Notes under the pieces: model-generated
Databases searched by the model: none
What the model saw: the letters and a program-made list of their open reading frames with translations, nothing else
What the model was told of the DNA's origin: nothing
Position numbers and translations under genes: made by a program
Source of the DNA: an uncultured Alphaproteobacteria bacterium
Lineage (GTDB): Bacteria; Pseudomonadota; Alphaproteobacteria; Rhizobiales; Aestuariivirgaceae
Length of the DNA stretch: 64,000 nucleotides
Reading direction: 5' to 3'
Assembly (NCBI GenBank): GCA_945957365.1
Contig: CAMFKI010000001.1
Coordinates: 310,001-374,000, forward strand
Shown here: positions 47,820 to 55,664 of the stretch, one piece after another
Layout: each line of letters opens with the position of its first letter
Numbering within the stretch: the first letter of the stretch is position 1

Positions 47820-48828
47820 CCGCCCGCTCGTCTCGCCCGCCGATCTCGCCCAGTGCCGGCAGATGATCCGCGACGGCTCGAAGACCTTCTACACCGCCTC
47901 CCTGCTGCTGCCGCAGCGCGTCTGCGATGCCTCGCGCGCACTCTACGGTTTCTGCCGCGTGGCCGACGACCTCGTCGACCGCTCGGCCGACAGCCGCACC
48001 GCCGTCGATACGCTGCTCTCGCGCCTCGATCGCATCTACCGTGGCCACCCCGACAACGAGCCCGCCGACCGCGCCTTCGCCGACGTGGCGCTGCGCTTCG
48101 CCATCCCGCGCGAAATTCCGGAAGCCTTGATTGAAGGTTTTGCGTGGGACGCGGCGGGCCGCCGCTACCAGACGCTCGACGATCTCCACGCCTATGCGGT
48201 GCGCGTGGCTGGCACTGTCGGCGCCATGATGTCGCTCGTCATGCAGGTGCGCGATCCTTCGGCCATCGCACGCGCCTGTGACCTGGGCGTTGCGATGCAG
48301 CTCACCAACATCTCCCGCGACGTGGGCGAGGATGCCCGCAACGGCCGGCTCTACCTGCCGCTGGACTGGCTTCGTCAGGAAGGCCTCGACGCCAACGCCT
48401 TCCTTGCATCGCCCCACACGTCGGTTCCGCTCTCGCAGGTCCTGAAGCGGTTGCTGGCCGAGGCCGACCGTCTCTATGCGCAAAGCCTCGCAGGAATTGC
48501 CATGCTGCCCGCCGCCTGCCGTCCGTCGATCCACGCCGCGCGCCTGCTCTATGCCGAAATCGGCCGCGCGGTGGAAGAAAACGGCCATGACAGCGTCACC
48601 CGCCGCGCCGTGGTGCCCACGCCACGCAAGCTCGCACGTCTCGCCCAGGCGCTCGCAGCCTCGCTGCGTTCCGCACCCGCCTCGGCCGCTCCCGCCCTCG
48701 CCCCGGCGCAATTCCTCATCGATGCCGTGGCCACGGCGGGCCAGCCCATCCATCCGCCCCGCACCCTCGACGAACGCGCCAAGTGGCTCACCGAGCTCTT
48801 CATCCGGCTGGAAAAGCAGGGCCCATGA
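47800..48828 (+). CDS. crtB: Phytoene synthase
   Basis: 342 residues from the ATG at 47800, overlapping crtI by 20 nt. Trans-isoprenyl-diphosphate synthase (head-to-head) motifs: first Asp-rich FCRVADDLVDRS (~52-63), second TNISRDVGEDARNGRLYLP (~168-186), and SKTFYTASLLLP at ~27-38. It condenses two geranylgeranyl diphosphates to phytoene. Its stop overlaps the start of a 35-codon gene. Confidence 0.95.
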   Translation: MLRPSPDRPLVSPADLAQCRQMIRDGSKTFYTASLLLPQRVCDASRALYGFCRVADDLVDRSADSRTAVDTLLSRLDRIYRGHPDNEPADRAFADVALRFAIPREIPEALIEGFAWDAAGRRYQTLDDLHAYAVRVAGTVGAMMSLVMQVRDPSAIARACDLGVAMQLTNISRDVGEDARNGRLYLPLDWLRQEGLDANAFLASPHTSVPLSQVLKRLLAEADRLYAQSLAGIAMLPAACRPSIHAARLLYAEIGRAVEENGHDSVTRRAVVPTPRKLARLAQALAASLRSAPASAAPALAPAQFLIDAVATAGQPIHPPRTLDERAKWLTELFIRLEKQGP

Positions 48829-48932
48829 GCAGCGGCGCCATCGCTTTCGCGGAATTCGCCCTCACCGCCGGCCTCGTCCTCGGCTGGGGCTTCTGGGAAT
48901 TGTGGAAGCTGAAACGGGACAAGCGGAAGTGA
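48825..48932 (+). CDS. 35-residue membrane protein coupled to crtB
   Basis: The ATG overlaps the crtB stop (ATGA), a classical coupling signal. The peptide has a hydrophobic helix (IAFAEFALTAGLVLGWGFW) then a short basic end (KLKRDKRK), fitting one inner-membrane helix with a cytoplasmic C-terminus. Codon use matches neighbours. I recall similar short frames after crtB in some photosynthesis clusters, without a function. A role in holding carotenoid enzymes or antenna proteins at the membrane is speculation. Confidence 0.65.
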   Translation: MSSGAIAFAEFALTAGLVLGWGFWELWKLKRDKRK

Positions 48933-48944
48933 CTTTCAATGTCC

Positions 48945-48967
48945 TCTCCCGCTGGAGAAGCGGGAGA
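48945..48967. terminator. Bidirectional hairpin between crtB unit and crtC
   Basis: TCTCCCGC and GCGGGAGA form a perfect 8-bp stem around a 7-nt loop, in the 50-nt gap between convergent genes. It probably terminates transcription from both sides. Confidence 0.6.
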
Positions 48968-48982
48968 AGACGAACGTTCCGC

Positions 48983-50041
48983 TCACCCCCGCCGCGGCAT
49001 CCTGAACGGCAGCATCATCTGCACCACCGGGTTCCGGAACCGCCGCAGCGACAGGCTCTCGTGGAAGGCATCCGCCTCGCCCTCTTCCGTCTTCAGTTTC
49101 AGCAGGGTGCGCGCATAGAAAGGCGAGTCCTCGAACAGCGACACCGCCCGGAAGTCCCGCTCCGCCCGCATGTGCCGTGCCATCCGCCAGAAGGTCGCCG
49201 GCATGTCGCGCCGCGGCGGCACCGCCATGTCCGATGCCTGGCCATCCGCGCCGATCCTGAGCGCGAAGGCCGAGGTGCCGCCGTCGCGCAGCACCGTGTC
49301 ATAGACGATGGCCGCGCCGTCGGTCATCGCCGCGCGCGACCAGACCCAGCTCTCGAAGCTCTCTTCCAGCGGCACCGCACCCCAGTTGGAATCATGGTAG
49401 CCGATGCCGGACCAGGTCAGCGCCGGCTTCTCCATCGCCACGTCGATGCGGGAGAACGGCGCCACCGGCCGCCACACATGCAAGCCGCCGGGATCGAGCT
49501 TCACCTCATGGTCGCAGATCGCCGACGGCGCCAGCCGCACCCGTCCCCTGAGGCGTGACGGGATCGGCACCGTCACCTCGTCGATGTCGATGACCAGCGC
49601 GCCCTCTTCCCAGCGCATGGAACTCGGCCCGATGGTGAAGCGCGTCGGTTCGCGTCCGATCCAGCGCCTGCCGCGTTCCGTCATGCTCCAGCGATGCCCG
49701 CCCGCGCCATAGAGCGCCACGTTCAGGGCGCAGAAGTTCCCGGGGTCGCCCTCGCCCCGCCACCGGGCGCGCGCGTAATAGGGCGAGAATACGCTGCCCA
49801 CGAAGCCGATGATGGTGATGCCGTGCCGGCCGTCGTCGCTCAGGCCGTCGAGATACCACCAACGATAGCCGCCTTGCGGGACGTCCGTGTCGAAGCCCGC
49901 GACGCCAGCAGGCTTTGCGCCGCCAGCCGGCCTGACAGCATGGCCATCGGCACGCCCGGCCCCGGGTGCACGCTGCCCCCCGCCAGGAACAGACCCTCCA
50001 CCGCCGTACGTGCCGCGGGCCGCTGAAATGATGCCATCCAT
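48983..50041 (-). CDS. crtC: Carotenoid 1,2-hydratase (hydroxyneurosporene synthase)
   Basis: The CrtC fold is clear from FDTDVPQGGYRWWYLDGLSDDG (first 20: FDTDVPQGGYRWWYLDGLSD) through GFVGSVFSPYYARARWRGEG, ALYGAGGHRWSMTERG and SWVWSRAAM to the end. It adds water to the psi end of neurosporene or lycopene. The start is a problem: no ATG, GTG or TTG exists in this frame close to the conserved region. The nearest ATG, 50041, gives 352 residues and overlaps crtD by 202 nt, and its ~50 N-terminal residues are low-complexity Gly/Arg. The true start, a frameshift, or an unusual start codon remain open. Confidence 0.82.
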   Translation of the reverse strand: MDGIISAARGTYGGGGSVPGGGQRAPGAGRADGHAVRPAGGAKPAGVAGFDTDVPQGGYRWWYLDGLSDDGRHGITIIGFVGSVFSPYYARARWRGEGDPGNFCALNVALYGAGGHRWSMTERGRRWIGREPTRFTIGPSSMRWEEGALVIDIDEVTVPIPSRLRGRVRLAPSAICDHEVKLDPGGLHVWRPVAPFSRIDVAMEKPALTWSGIGYHDSNWGAVPLEESFESWVWSRAAMTDGAAIVYDTVLRDGGTSAFALRIGADGQASDMAVPPRRDMPATFWRMARHMRAERDFRAVSLFEDSPFYARTLLKLKTEEGEADAFHESLSLRRFRNPVVQMMLPFRMPRRG

Positions 50042-51351
50042 CCGTGCGAGGCCCTCCCGTAAAGTGCGCCGCCGGTGGCCGGAAACAGGCCCTCGAAGCC
50101 GGCGGGATCGGTGATGATCGTATGTTCGGGTTTGAAGTCGATGGCGAGCCCGCACTGCGCCAGCTTGGCGCGCATGGCGCGCTCCACCTGCTCGTGCGCC
50201 TGCGGCGCATGATCGCCATTGGCCGGTGAATTGACCAGCAGCAGCAGCCGCTCCGGCCCGCCCGCATGCCCGTCCCGGTCCTGGGCGCAGACATAGACCG
50301 TGGGTTCGGCGGGATAGCCAGTCGTCAGTGTACGGAATTCCTGCGCGTAATCGCCGGAGAAGAACACGTTGTGCCTTGCCAGCGGGAAGCCGGAGGTCTC
50401 CGCCACCGCCGCCCAGGTGATGGCCGAGAGCGAGCGTTGCGCCGGCTGGATCGGCGTCACCGCGCGCGTCACGCCGCCGCCGAGCAGCCCCGCCGCCACC
50501 GCGCTCGAATCGGCATTGACGATCGCCGCGGCGCAGTCGAAGCGCTCGCGCGCCGTGCTCACGGCCGTCACCCGCCCGTTCTGCGTGGCGATCTCCGTCA
50601 CCGCCTCGCCATAGCGGAAGGTCACGCCCTTGCGCCTGGCCAGTGCCTCCAGCGCCAGCGCCAGCTCATGCATGCCGCCCTTCACCGTCCACACGCCCGC
50701 CTGCTCGACATGCGCGACCAGCATCAACGTGGCCGGTGCGAGAAACGGCGATGACCCGCAATAGGTGGCATAGCGCCCGAACAGCTGCTGCAGGCGCTTG
50801 TCGCGAAAGTGCCGCCCCAGCCCCTTCCACATCGTCTCGAACGGGTTGATGCGCGCCATGGCGGCCATGCCGCCGACGCCATTGCTCATCGCCAGCGTCA
50901 CCGGGTTGGGCCGTTGCGCGCAGAGGAAGGGTTTCTCCAGCGTCTGGTAGATGCGCTTCGCCTCGGCACTGAAATCGCGGAAGCGCTGCGCTTCCGCCGC
51001 ACCGGCGAAGGCGCCGATGGCATCCGCCGATGCCTCGGGATCTGCATGAAGGTCCAGCCTCTCCGTTGCGCTCCACGCATGCCGCGCCAGCGTCGACAAC
51101 GGCTCCAGCGTCACATGGTCGGACAGCGTGGCGCCCGCCTCGTCGAAAAGCTGTTCCAGCACCCAGCGCATGGTGAAGACGGTGGGACCGCCGTCGATGC
51201 CCCGGCCCGCCACGGTGAGTCGCCGCATCTTGCCGCCCGGGGCACCCTGGCGCTCGATCACCAGCACCTCCTCGCCCTTCGCGGCAAGGCTCAGGGCGGC
51301 GGCAAGACCGCCCATTCCAGCCCCTATGATGACGATGCAATCCCGTGACAT
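49840..51351 (-). CDS. crtD: 1-hydroxycarotenoid 3,4-desaturase (methoxyneurosporene dehydrogenase)
   Basis: 503 residues from the ATG at 51351. FAD-binding N-terminus CIVIIGAGMGGLAAALSLAA, then ERQGAPGGKMRRL and IDGGPTVFTMRWVLEQLFDE, the latter specific to CrtD. The C-terminal FAD motif is FLAGGSVHPGPGVPMAMLSG. It desaturates 1-hydroxy carotenoids in the spirilloxanthin/spheroidene branch. About 20 residues after the conserved end (SGRLAAQSLL) are Arg/Ser-rich and unlike the family, next to the unclear start of crtC. Divergent from crtE. Confidence 0.92.
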   Translation of the reverse strand: MSRDCIVIIGAGMGGLAAALSLAAKGEEVLVIERQGAPGGKMRRLTVAGRGIDGGPTVFTMRWVLEQLFDEAGATLSDHVTLEPLSTLARHAWSATERLDLHADPEASADAIGAFAGAAEAQRFRDFSAEAKRIYQTLEKPFLCAQRPNPVTLAMSNGVGGMAAMARINPFETMWKGLGRHFRDKRLQQLFGRYATYCGSSPFLAPATLMLVAHVEQAGVWTVKGGMHELALALEALARRKGVTFRYGEAVTEIATQNGRVTAVSTARERFDCAAAIVNADSSAVAAGLLGGGVTRAVTPIQPAQRSLSAITWAAVAETSGFPLARHNVFFSGDYAQEFRTLTTGYPAEPTVYVCAQDRDGHAGGPERLLLLVNSPANGDHAPQAHEQVERAMRAKLAQCGLAIDFKPEHTIITDPAGFEGLFPATGGALYGRASHGWMASFQRPAARTAVEGLFLAGGSVHPGPGVPMAMLSGRLAAQSLLASRASTRTSRKAAIVGGISTA

Positions 51352-51391
51352 GGCGTCCCGCGGCTTCCCTGTTGCGGAGCTGCGATTACTA

Positions 51392-51409
51392 TGTCAATGT
51401 TCGTTTACA
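51392..51409. promoter_or_regulatory. PpsR/CrtJ operator between crtD and crtE
   Basis: TGTCAATGTTCGTTTACA fits TGT-N12-ACA and lies in the 101-nt divergent gap, 41 nt from crtD and 44 nt from crtE. It could repress both directions in oxygen. Confidence 0.82.
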
Positions 51410-51452
51410 GTCGCAAGTGACGTTTGTTTCTGACGGATTCGGGAGACACCCC

Positions 51453-52334
51453 ATGGATATTGGACTCCGCCTCGAACAGGAACTTGAACAGGCCGTGGCG
51501 CATGCCGCTGGTAACGATTGCCCCCCACTTTTGGCGCAAGCCTTGCGTCACTCCGTGTTTCCCGGCGGCGCCCGGATCCGTCCGCGGCTGGTGCTCGCGG
51601 TGAGCACCGCATGTGCAACCGGAAATGCAACTGCGGCATCACAAAATGCATCCGCTTCGCTCGCGTTTGCGTCTGCCGTGGAGGTCCTGCATTGCGCCTC
51701 GCTGGTGCATGACGACCTGCCGTGTTTCGACAACTCTGTGTTGCGACGCGGGAAGCCTTCGGTGCATGCGGCGTTTGGCGAACGGCTTGCGGTGCTGGCG
51801 GGGGATGCGCTGATCGTGCTGGGGTTCGAGTGGCTGGCGATGCGGACGGAGCGGGTGGCGCAGCTGTCGGGGATCCTGGCGCGCTGCGTCGGCGGGCCCT
51901 CGGGCATCTGTGCGGGCCAGGCCTGGGAATGCGAGCAGACAATCGATATCGTGAAGTATCAGCGGGCCAAGACGGGGGCGCTGTTCGCGGCCTGCACCAT
52001 GGGTGGGGCGGCGTTGCAGGGCTATGAGCCCTTCGGCTGGCAGAAGCTGGGTTTCGCCATCGGCGAGGCCTTCCAGGTGGCGGACGACCTGCGCGACGTT
52101 GCCGGGTCGGCCGAAAAACTGGGCAAGCCGGTGCACCAGGACGAGGTGAACCACGCGCCGAATTTCGTTGCAGAACTTGGGTTTGACGGCGCCATGGCAC
52201 ATTTCGAGGAGCTGCTCGACGCGGCCCGCGACGCCATTCCGGACTGCCCCGGCCGCGACGCGCTCGCCAAGCAGATCGAGGGCGTATCGCGCAGCCTCGT
52301 CACCGGCCTCTCGGCGCGCACCGTCGCCGCGTGA
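51453..52334 (+). CDS. crtE: Geranylgeranyl diphosphate synthase
   Basis: 293 residues from the ATG at 51453 with GGGAGACA upstream. Prenyltransferase motifs: first Asp-rich DDLPCFDN (~87-94) followed by RRGKPSVHAAFGE, and second ADDLRDVAGSAEKLGKPVHQ (~210-229), where the usual DDxxD reads DDLRD. It makes C20 diphosphate for carotenoids and for the bacteriochlorophyll tail. One nt separates it from crtF. The first third uses more AT-ending codons than its neighbours. Confidence 0.93.
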   Translation: MDIGLRLEQELEQAVAHAAGNDCPPLLAQALRHSVFPGGARIRPRLVLAVSTACATGNATAASQNASASLAFASAVEVLHCASLVHDDLPCFDNSVLRRGKPSVHAAFGERLAVLAGDALIVLGFEWLAMRTERVAQLSGILARCVGGPSGICAGQAWECEQTIDIVKYQRAKTGALFAACTMGGAALQGYEPFGWQKLGFAIGEAFQVADDLRDVAGSAEKLGKPVHQDEVNHAPNFVAELGFDGAMAHFEELLDAARDAIPDCPGRDALAKQIEGVSRSLVTGLSARTVAA

Positions 52335-52335
52335 G

Positions 52336-53421
52336 ATGAGCCTTCGGGGACGTGCCCGCGACCAGTGGCGGAGCTTACGCAACGGCCTGCTCGCCTCGCC
52401 CAGGTTTCAGAAATTCGCCGTTGATTTTCCGCTCTTTAGGCCGATCAGCCGCAGCCGGTCGCGGCAGCTCTTCGACCTTCTCGCCGGCTTCACCTACAGC
52501 CAGGTCCTCTACTGCACCGTCAAGCTCGGTCTCATCGAGATGCTGGCAGGCCAGCCGCTGTCGACCGCCGCCATCGCGGCCCGCGCCGGATGGCCGGCCG
52601 ACCGCCTGGAGCGCCTGCTCAAGGCCGCGATTTCACTCAATATTCTCGAGCGCACCAGCACCGGCGACGTGACGCTGGGCATCCACGGCGCAGCACTCGC
52701 CGGCAACCCCTGGATCTCCCGCTTCATCACCCACCACAGCCTGCTCTACGCCGACTTGACCGACCCCATCGGCGTGTTGTCGGGCACGAAAAAGCAGAAC
52801 CAGCTCAAGGACTTCTGGAGCTACGCCGACCAGCGCAACGCGGCCGACTACACCGCCCTCATGGCCGCCTCGCAGGAGGCGGTGGCCGCCGAGATCCTCG
52901 CCTCATACGATTTCAGCCGGCACGCCCACGTGATCGACATCGGCGGCTCCAACGGCACCTTCCTGAAGGCCGCCGCAGCGCGTTACCCGCAGCTGAAGCT
53001 GAGCCTGTTCGATCTTCCCAAAGTGGCCGAGATCGCGCGCGCAAACCTCGGGAATCGTTTCGAGATCCATGGCGGAAGCTTCCTCGACGACGAACTGCCC
53101 AAGGGGCCCGACTGCGCCACCCTCATCCGCATCGCACATGACCATGACGACGCCGCTGTAAGGACCCTCCTCGCCGCCGTCGCCCGCATGCTGCCGCCAG
53201 GGGGCACGCTGATCCTGGCGGAACCCCTCTCCGGCCTCAGGGCCACCGCCCCGGTGGCTGACGCCTATTTCGGCCTCTACTTCGCCGCCATGGGCCAGGG
53301 CAGGACCCGCACGCCGGACGAGATCTTCCGCATGGCGAAGGACGCCGGCTTCGCCTCCGTCGAAGTGGTCAGCACTCGCAATCCGGTTGTATCGGGCATG
53401 CTGCGGATGACCATGCCATAG
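52336..53421 (+). CDS. crtF: Hydroxyneurosporene O-methyltransferase
   Basis: 361 residues from the ATG at 52336. An N-terminal winged-helix dimerisation domain (LFDLLAGFTYSQVLYCTVKL) precedes a SAM-binding O-methyltransferase domain (HVIDIGGSNGTFLKAAAARY at ~196-215, LSLFDLPKVAEIAR, RIAHDHDDAAV with the catalytic His). CrtF methylates the 1-hydroxy group of carotenoids, the last step to spirilloxanthin-type pigments. Cotranscribed with crtE. Confidence 0.93.
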   Translation: MSLRGRARDQWRSLRNGLLASPRFQKFAVDFPLFRPISRSRSRQLFDLLAGFTYSQVLYCTVKLGLIEMLAGQPLSTAAIAARAGWPADRLERLLKAAISLNILERTSTGDVTLGIHGAALAGNPWISRFITHHSLLYADLTDPIGVLSGTKKQNQLKDFWSYADQRNAADYTALMAASQEAVAAEILASYDFSRHAHVIDIGGSNGTFLKAAAARYPQLKLSLFDLPKVAEIARANLGNRFEIHGGSFLDDELPKGPDCATLIRIAHDHDDAAVRTLLAAVARMLPPGGTLILAEPLSGLRATAPVADAYFGLYFAAMGQGRTRTPDEIFRMAKDAGFASVEVVSTRNPVVSGMLRMTMP

Positions 53422-53449
53422 CATGCTCCGGCCATGCGCGAGGGTTGGA

Positions 53450-53490
53450 TTTCGGATGCTTTTCGGATGCGTTTTGGATGCTTTCGGTGC
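53450..53490. repeat. Phased short direct repeats downstream of crtF
   Basis: TTTCGGATGC at 53450-53459 and 53461-53470, TTTTGGATGC at 53472-53481 and TTTCGGTGC at 53482-53490, spaced close to one helical turn (10-11 bp). They lie in the 53422-53785 gap, which shows no gene. Further right, CTCCC/GGGAG (53620-53634) is a small hairpin and PpsR boxes follow. Confidence 0.6.
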
Positions 53491-53685
53491 GCAATTCGGT
53501 TGCCGCCGATGCCAACCGGATTGTCCCGCTGACGGTTGCTGGCGGGCGCCCAGATGCCGCTGAACAAGATGATCTCCGCTCACCGCAATGAACCGACCCG
53601 CGGACCCCCACCCCTGCCCCTCCCCACAAGGGAGAGGGAGAAGATGATCGCGGTCGAAACTGTCAATCCGGCGGGTCTTACAGAC

Positions 53686-53703
53686 TGTATCTGTTTATTG
53701 ACA
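53686..53703. promoter_or_regulatory. PpsR/CrtJ operator upstream of bchC, distal
   Basis: TGTATCTGTTTATTGACA fits TGT-N12-ACA. Its start is 26 bp from the start of the next box, about 2.5 helical turns. Confidence 0.82.
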
Positions 53704-53711
53704 CATGAGAG

Positions 53712-53729
53712 TGTAAGAGTAATCTGACA
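53712..53729. promoter_or_regulatory. PpsR/CrtJ operator upstream of bchC, proximal
   Basis: TGTAAGAGTAATCTGACA fits TGT-N12-ACA and ends 56 nt before the bchC ATG. Paired PpsR/CrtJ boxes at bchC are a known arrangement in Rhodobacter. Confidence 0.82.
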
Positions 53730-53785
53730 TTCAGGGAGTCTACGGGCTGGCTTGCGGGGCGGGCGGACTTCCGGGGAGACCGAAA

Positions 53786-54712
53786 ATGGAAACGGTCGCA
53801 GTCGTTCTCGAACAGCCGGGCAAACTGGCGCTCAGAACGGTGGCATTGCAGGAACCGAAGGTGGACGACCTCGTCGTCGACGCCGTGTGGAGCGGAATTT
53901 CTTCCGGTACCGAACGGCTGCTGTGGGCCGGCCGCATGCCCGACTTTCCCGGCATGGGCTATCCGCTGGTTCCCGGCTACGAAACGGTGGCCCGCGTATC
54001 CCGGGCTGCCGAAGGGTTTGCGGAGGGCGACCTCGTCTTCGTGCCCGGCGCGAACTGCTACAAGCACGTGAAGGGACTGTTCGGCGGCGCCGCGAAGCGC
54101 ATCGTGCTGCCCGCCGCCCGCGCCGTGAAACTCGATGGCGTCGGCCAGGAGGAAGGTATTCTTATCGCGCTGGCCGCCACCGCGCATCACGCCGTGGTGG
54201 GCCACCTGCCCCAGATGATCGTCGGCCACGGTCTGCTCGGCAGGCTCATCGCCCGTATCACCGTCGCACTCGGCGGCCAGGCACCTACCGTCCTCGAGAC
54301 GCAGGCCGCGCGCCAAGACGGTGCGGCCGGATACCTCGTCATCTCCCCCGACCAAGACACGCGCCGCGACTACGCCACGATCTGCGATGCCTCGGGCGCC
54401 GCGGGCCTGCTCGACCGGATCATTCCGAAGCTCGCGAAGCAGGGCGAGATCACGCTGGCGGGCTTCTACGAGGAGCCGCTGTCCTTCACCTTCCCGCCGG
54501 CCTTCATGCGCGAGGCCCGCATCCGCATCGCGGCCGAGTTCACCATGGCCGACATGCAGGCCGTGAAGGCGCTGGTGGCCGACGGCGCCTTGAGCCTCTC
54601 CGGCCTGATCAGCCACCACGCATCGGCAGCGACCGCCGCCACCGCCTACGAACAGGCATTCACCGACCCCGACTGCATCAAGATGGCCCTCGACTGGAGC
54701 GCACTCACATGA
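53786..54712 (+). CDS. bchC: 3-hydroxyethyl bacteriochlorophyllide a dehydrogenase
   Basis: 308 residues of the medium-chain dehydrogenase type without zinc ligands. N-terminal ISSGTERLLWAGRMPDFPGMG (first 20: ISSGTERLLWAGRMPDFPGM) and YPLVPGYETVARV are BchC signatures, and the Rossmann segment is MIVGHGLLGRLIARI. It oxidises the 3-hydroxyethyl group to acetyl in bacteriochlorophyll a synthesis. First gene of bchCXYZ; ends in an ATGA overlap with bchX. Confidence 0.95.
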   Translation: METVAVVLEQPGKLALRTVALQEPKVDDLVVDAVWSGISSGTERLLWAGRMPDFPGMGYPLVPGYETVARVSRAAEGFAEGDLVFVPGANCYKHVKGLFGGAAKRIVLPAARAVKLDGVGQEEGILIALAATAHHAVVGHLPQMIVGHGLLGRLIARITVALGGQAPTVLETQAARQDGAAGYLVISPDQDTRRDYATICDASGAAGLLDRIIPKLAKQGEITLAGFYEEPLSFTFPPAFMREARIRIAAEFTMADMQAVKALVADGALSLSGLISHHASAATAATAYEQAFTDPDCIKMALDWSALT

Positions 54713-55659
54713 ACAGCATCGACCTGAACATGGAAGCGGATGCCGCGCCCAAGAAGGAAACGCAGATCATCGCCATCTACGGCAAGGGCGGCATCGGCAA
54801 GAGCTTCACGCTCGCCAACCTCAGCTACATGATGGCGCAACAGGGCAAGCGCGTGCTGCTCATCGGCTGCGATCCGAAGAGTGACACCACGTCCCTCCTC
54901 TTCGGCGGCAAGGCCTGCCCCACCATCATCGAGACCTCGGCCAAGAAGAAGCTGGCCGGCGAAGAGGTGAAGATCGGCGACGTGTGCTTCAAGCGCGACG
55001 GTGTCTTCGCCATGGAACTGGGCGGCCCCGAAGTCGGCCGCGGCTGCGGCGGACGCGGCATCATCCACGGCTTCGAGCTCCTCGAGAAACTCGGCTTCCA
55101 TGAATGGGGCTTCGACTACGTGCTGCTCGACTTCCTGGGCGACGTGGTCTGCGGCGGCTTCGGCCTGCCGATCGCCCGCGACATGTGCCAGAAGGTCATC
55201 ATCGTCGGCTCGAACGACCTGCAGTCGCTCTATGTCGCCAACAATGTCTGCTCGGCGGTCGAATATTTCCGCAAGCTCGGCGGCAATGTCGGTGTGGCCG
55301 GCATCGTCATCAACAAGGATGACGGCACGGGCGAGGCCGCGGCCTTCGCCAAGGCGGCGGGCATTCCCGTTCTCTCCTCCATCCCGGCCAACGAGGACAT
55401 CCGTAGGAAGAGCGCCAATTACGAGATCATCGGCCGCCCGGACAGCGAATGGGGTGCCATGTTCGCCGAACTCGCCGAAAACGTGGCCACGGCACCGCCG
55501 CAGCGCCCCACGCCGCTCGACCAGGATGGGCTGCTCGGCCTGTTCTCCGGCGACACGGTGGGCCGCAACGTGGTTCTGGTCCCGGCCTCGCTCGAAGACA
55601 TGTGCGGCGGCACGCTGATCGTGAAGCCGTCCCTCGAAGTCATCTACGACGCGGTGTAA
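54709..55659 (+). CDS. bchX: Chlorophyllide a reductase iron protein
   Basis: 316 residues from the ATG at 54709, within the bchC stop. NifH-like: P-loop IYGKGGIGKSFTLANL (~23-38), switch region GCDPKSDTT, [4Fe-4S] cysteines in GRGCGGRGI and GDVVCGGFGLPI. It feeds electrons, with ATP hydrolysis, to BchYZ, which reduces ring B and creates the bacteriochlorin. bchY starts 5 nt downstream. Confidence 0.97.
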   Translation: MNSIDLNMEADAAPKKETQIIAIYGKGGIGKSFTLANLSYMMAQQGKRVLLIGCDPKSDTTSLLFGGKACPTIIETSAKKKLAGEEVKIGDVCFKRDGVFAMELGGPEVGRGCGGRGIIHGFELLEKLGFHEWGFDYVLLDFLGDVVCGGFGLPIARDMCQKVIIVGSNDLQSLYVANNVCSAVEYFRKLGGNVGVAGIVINKDDGTGEAAAFAKAAGIPVLSSIPANEDIRRKSANYEIIGRPDSEWGAMFAELAENVATAPPQRPTPLDQDGLLGLFSGDTVGRNVVLVPASLEDMCGGTLIVKPSLEVIYDAV

Positions 55660-55664
55660 GGGAC

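Noticed and set aside
53752..54708. 5' extension of bchX through bchC in another frame
   Set aside because: The in-frame extension is Arg/Gly-rich and overlaps the whole of bchC; the ATGA start at 54709 gives the correct BchX N-terminus.
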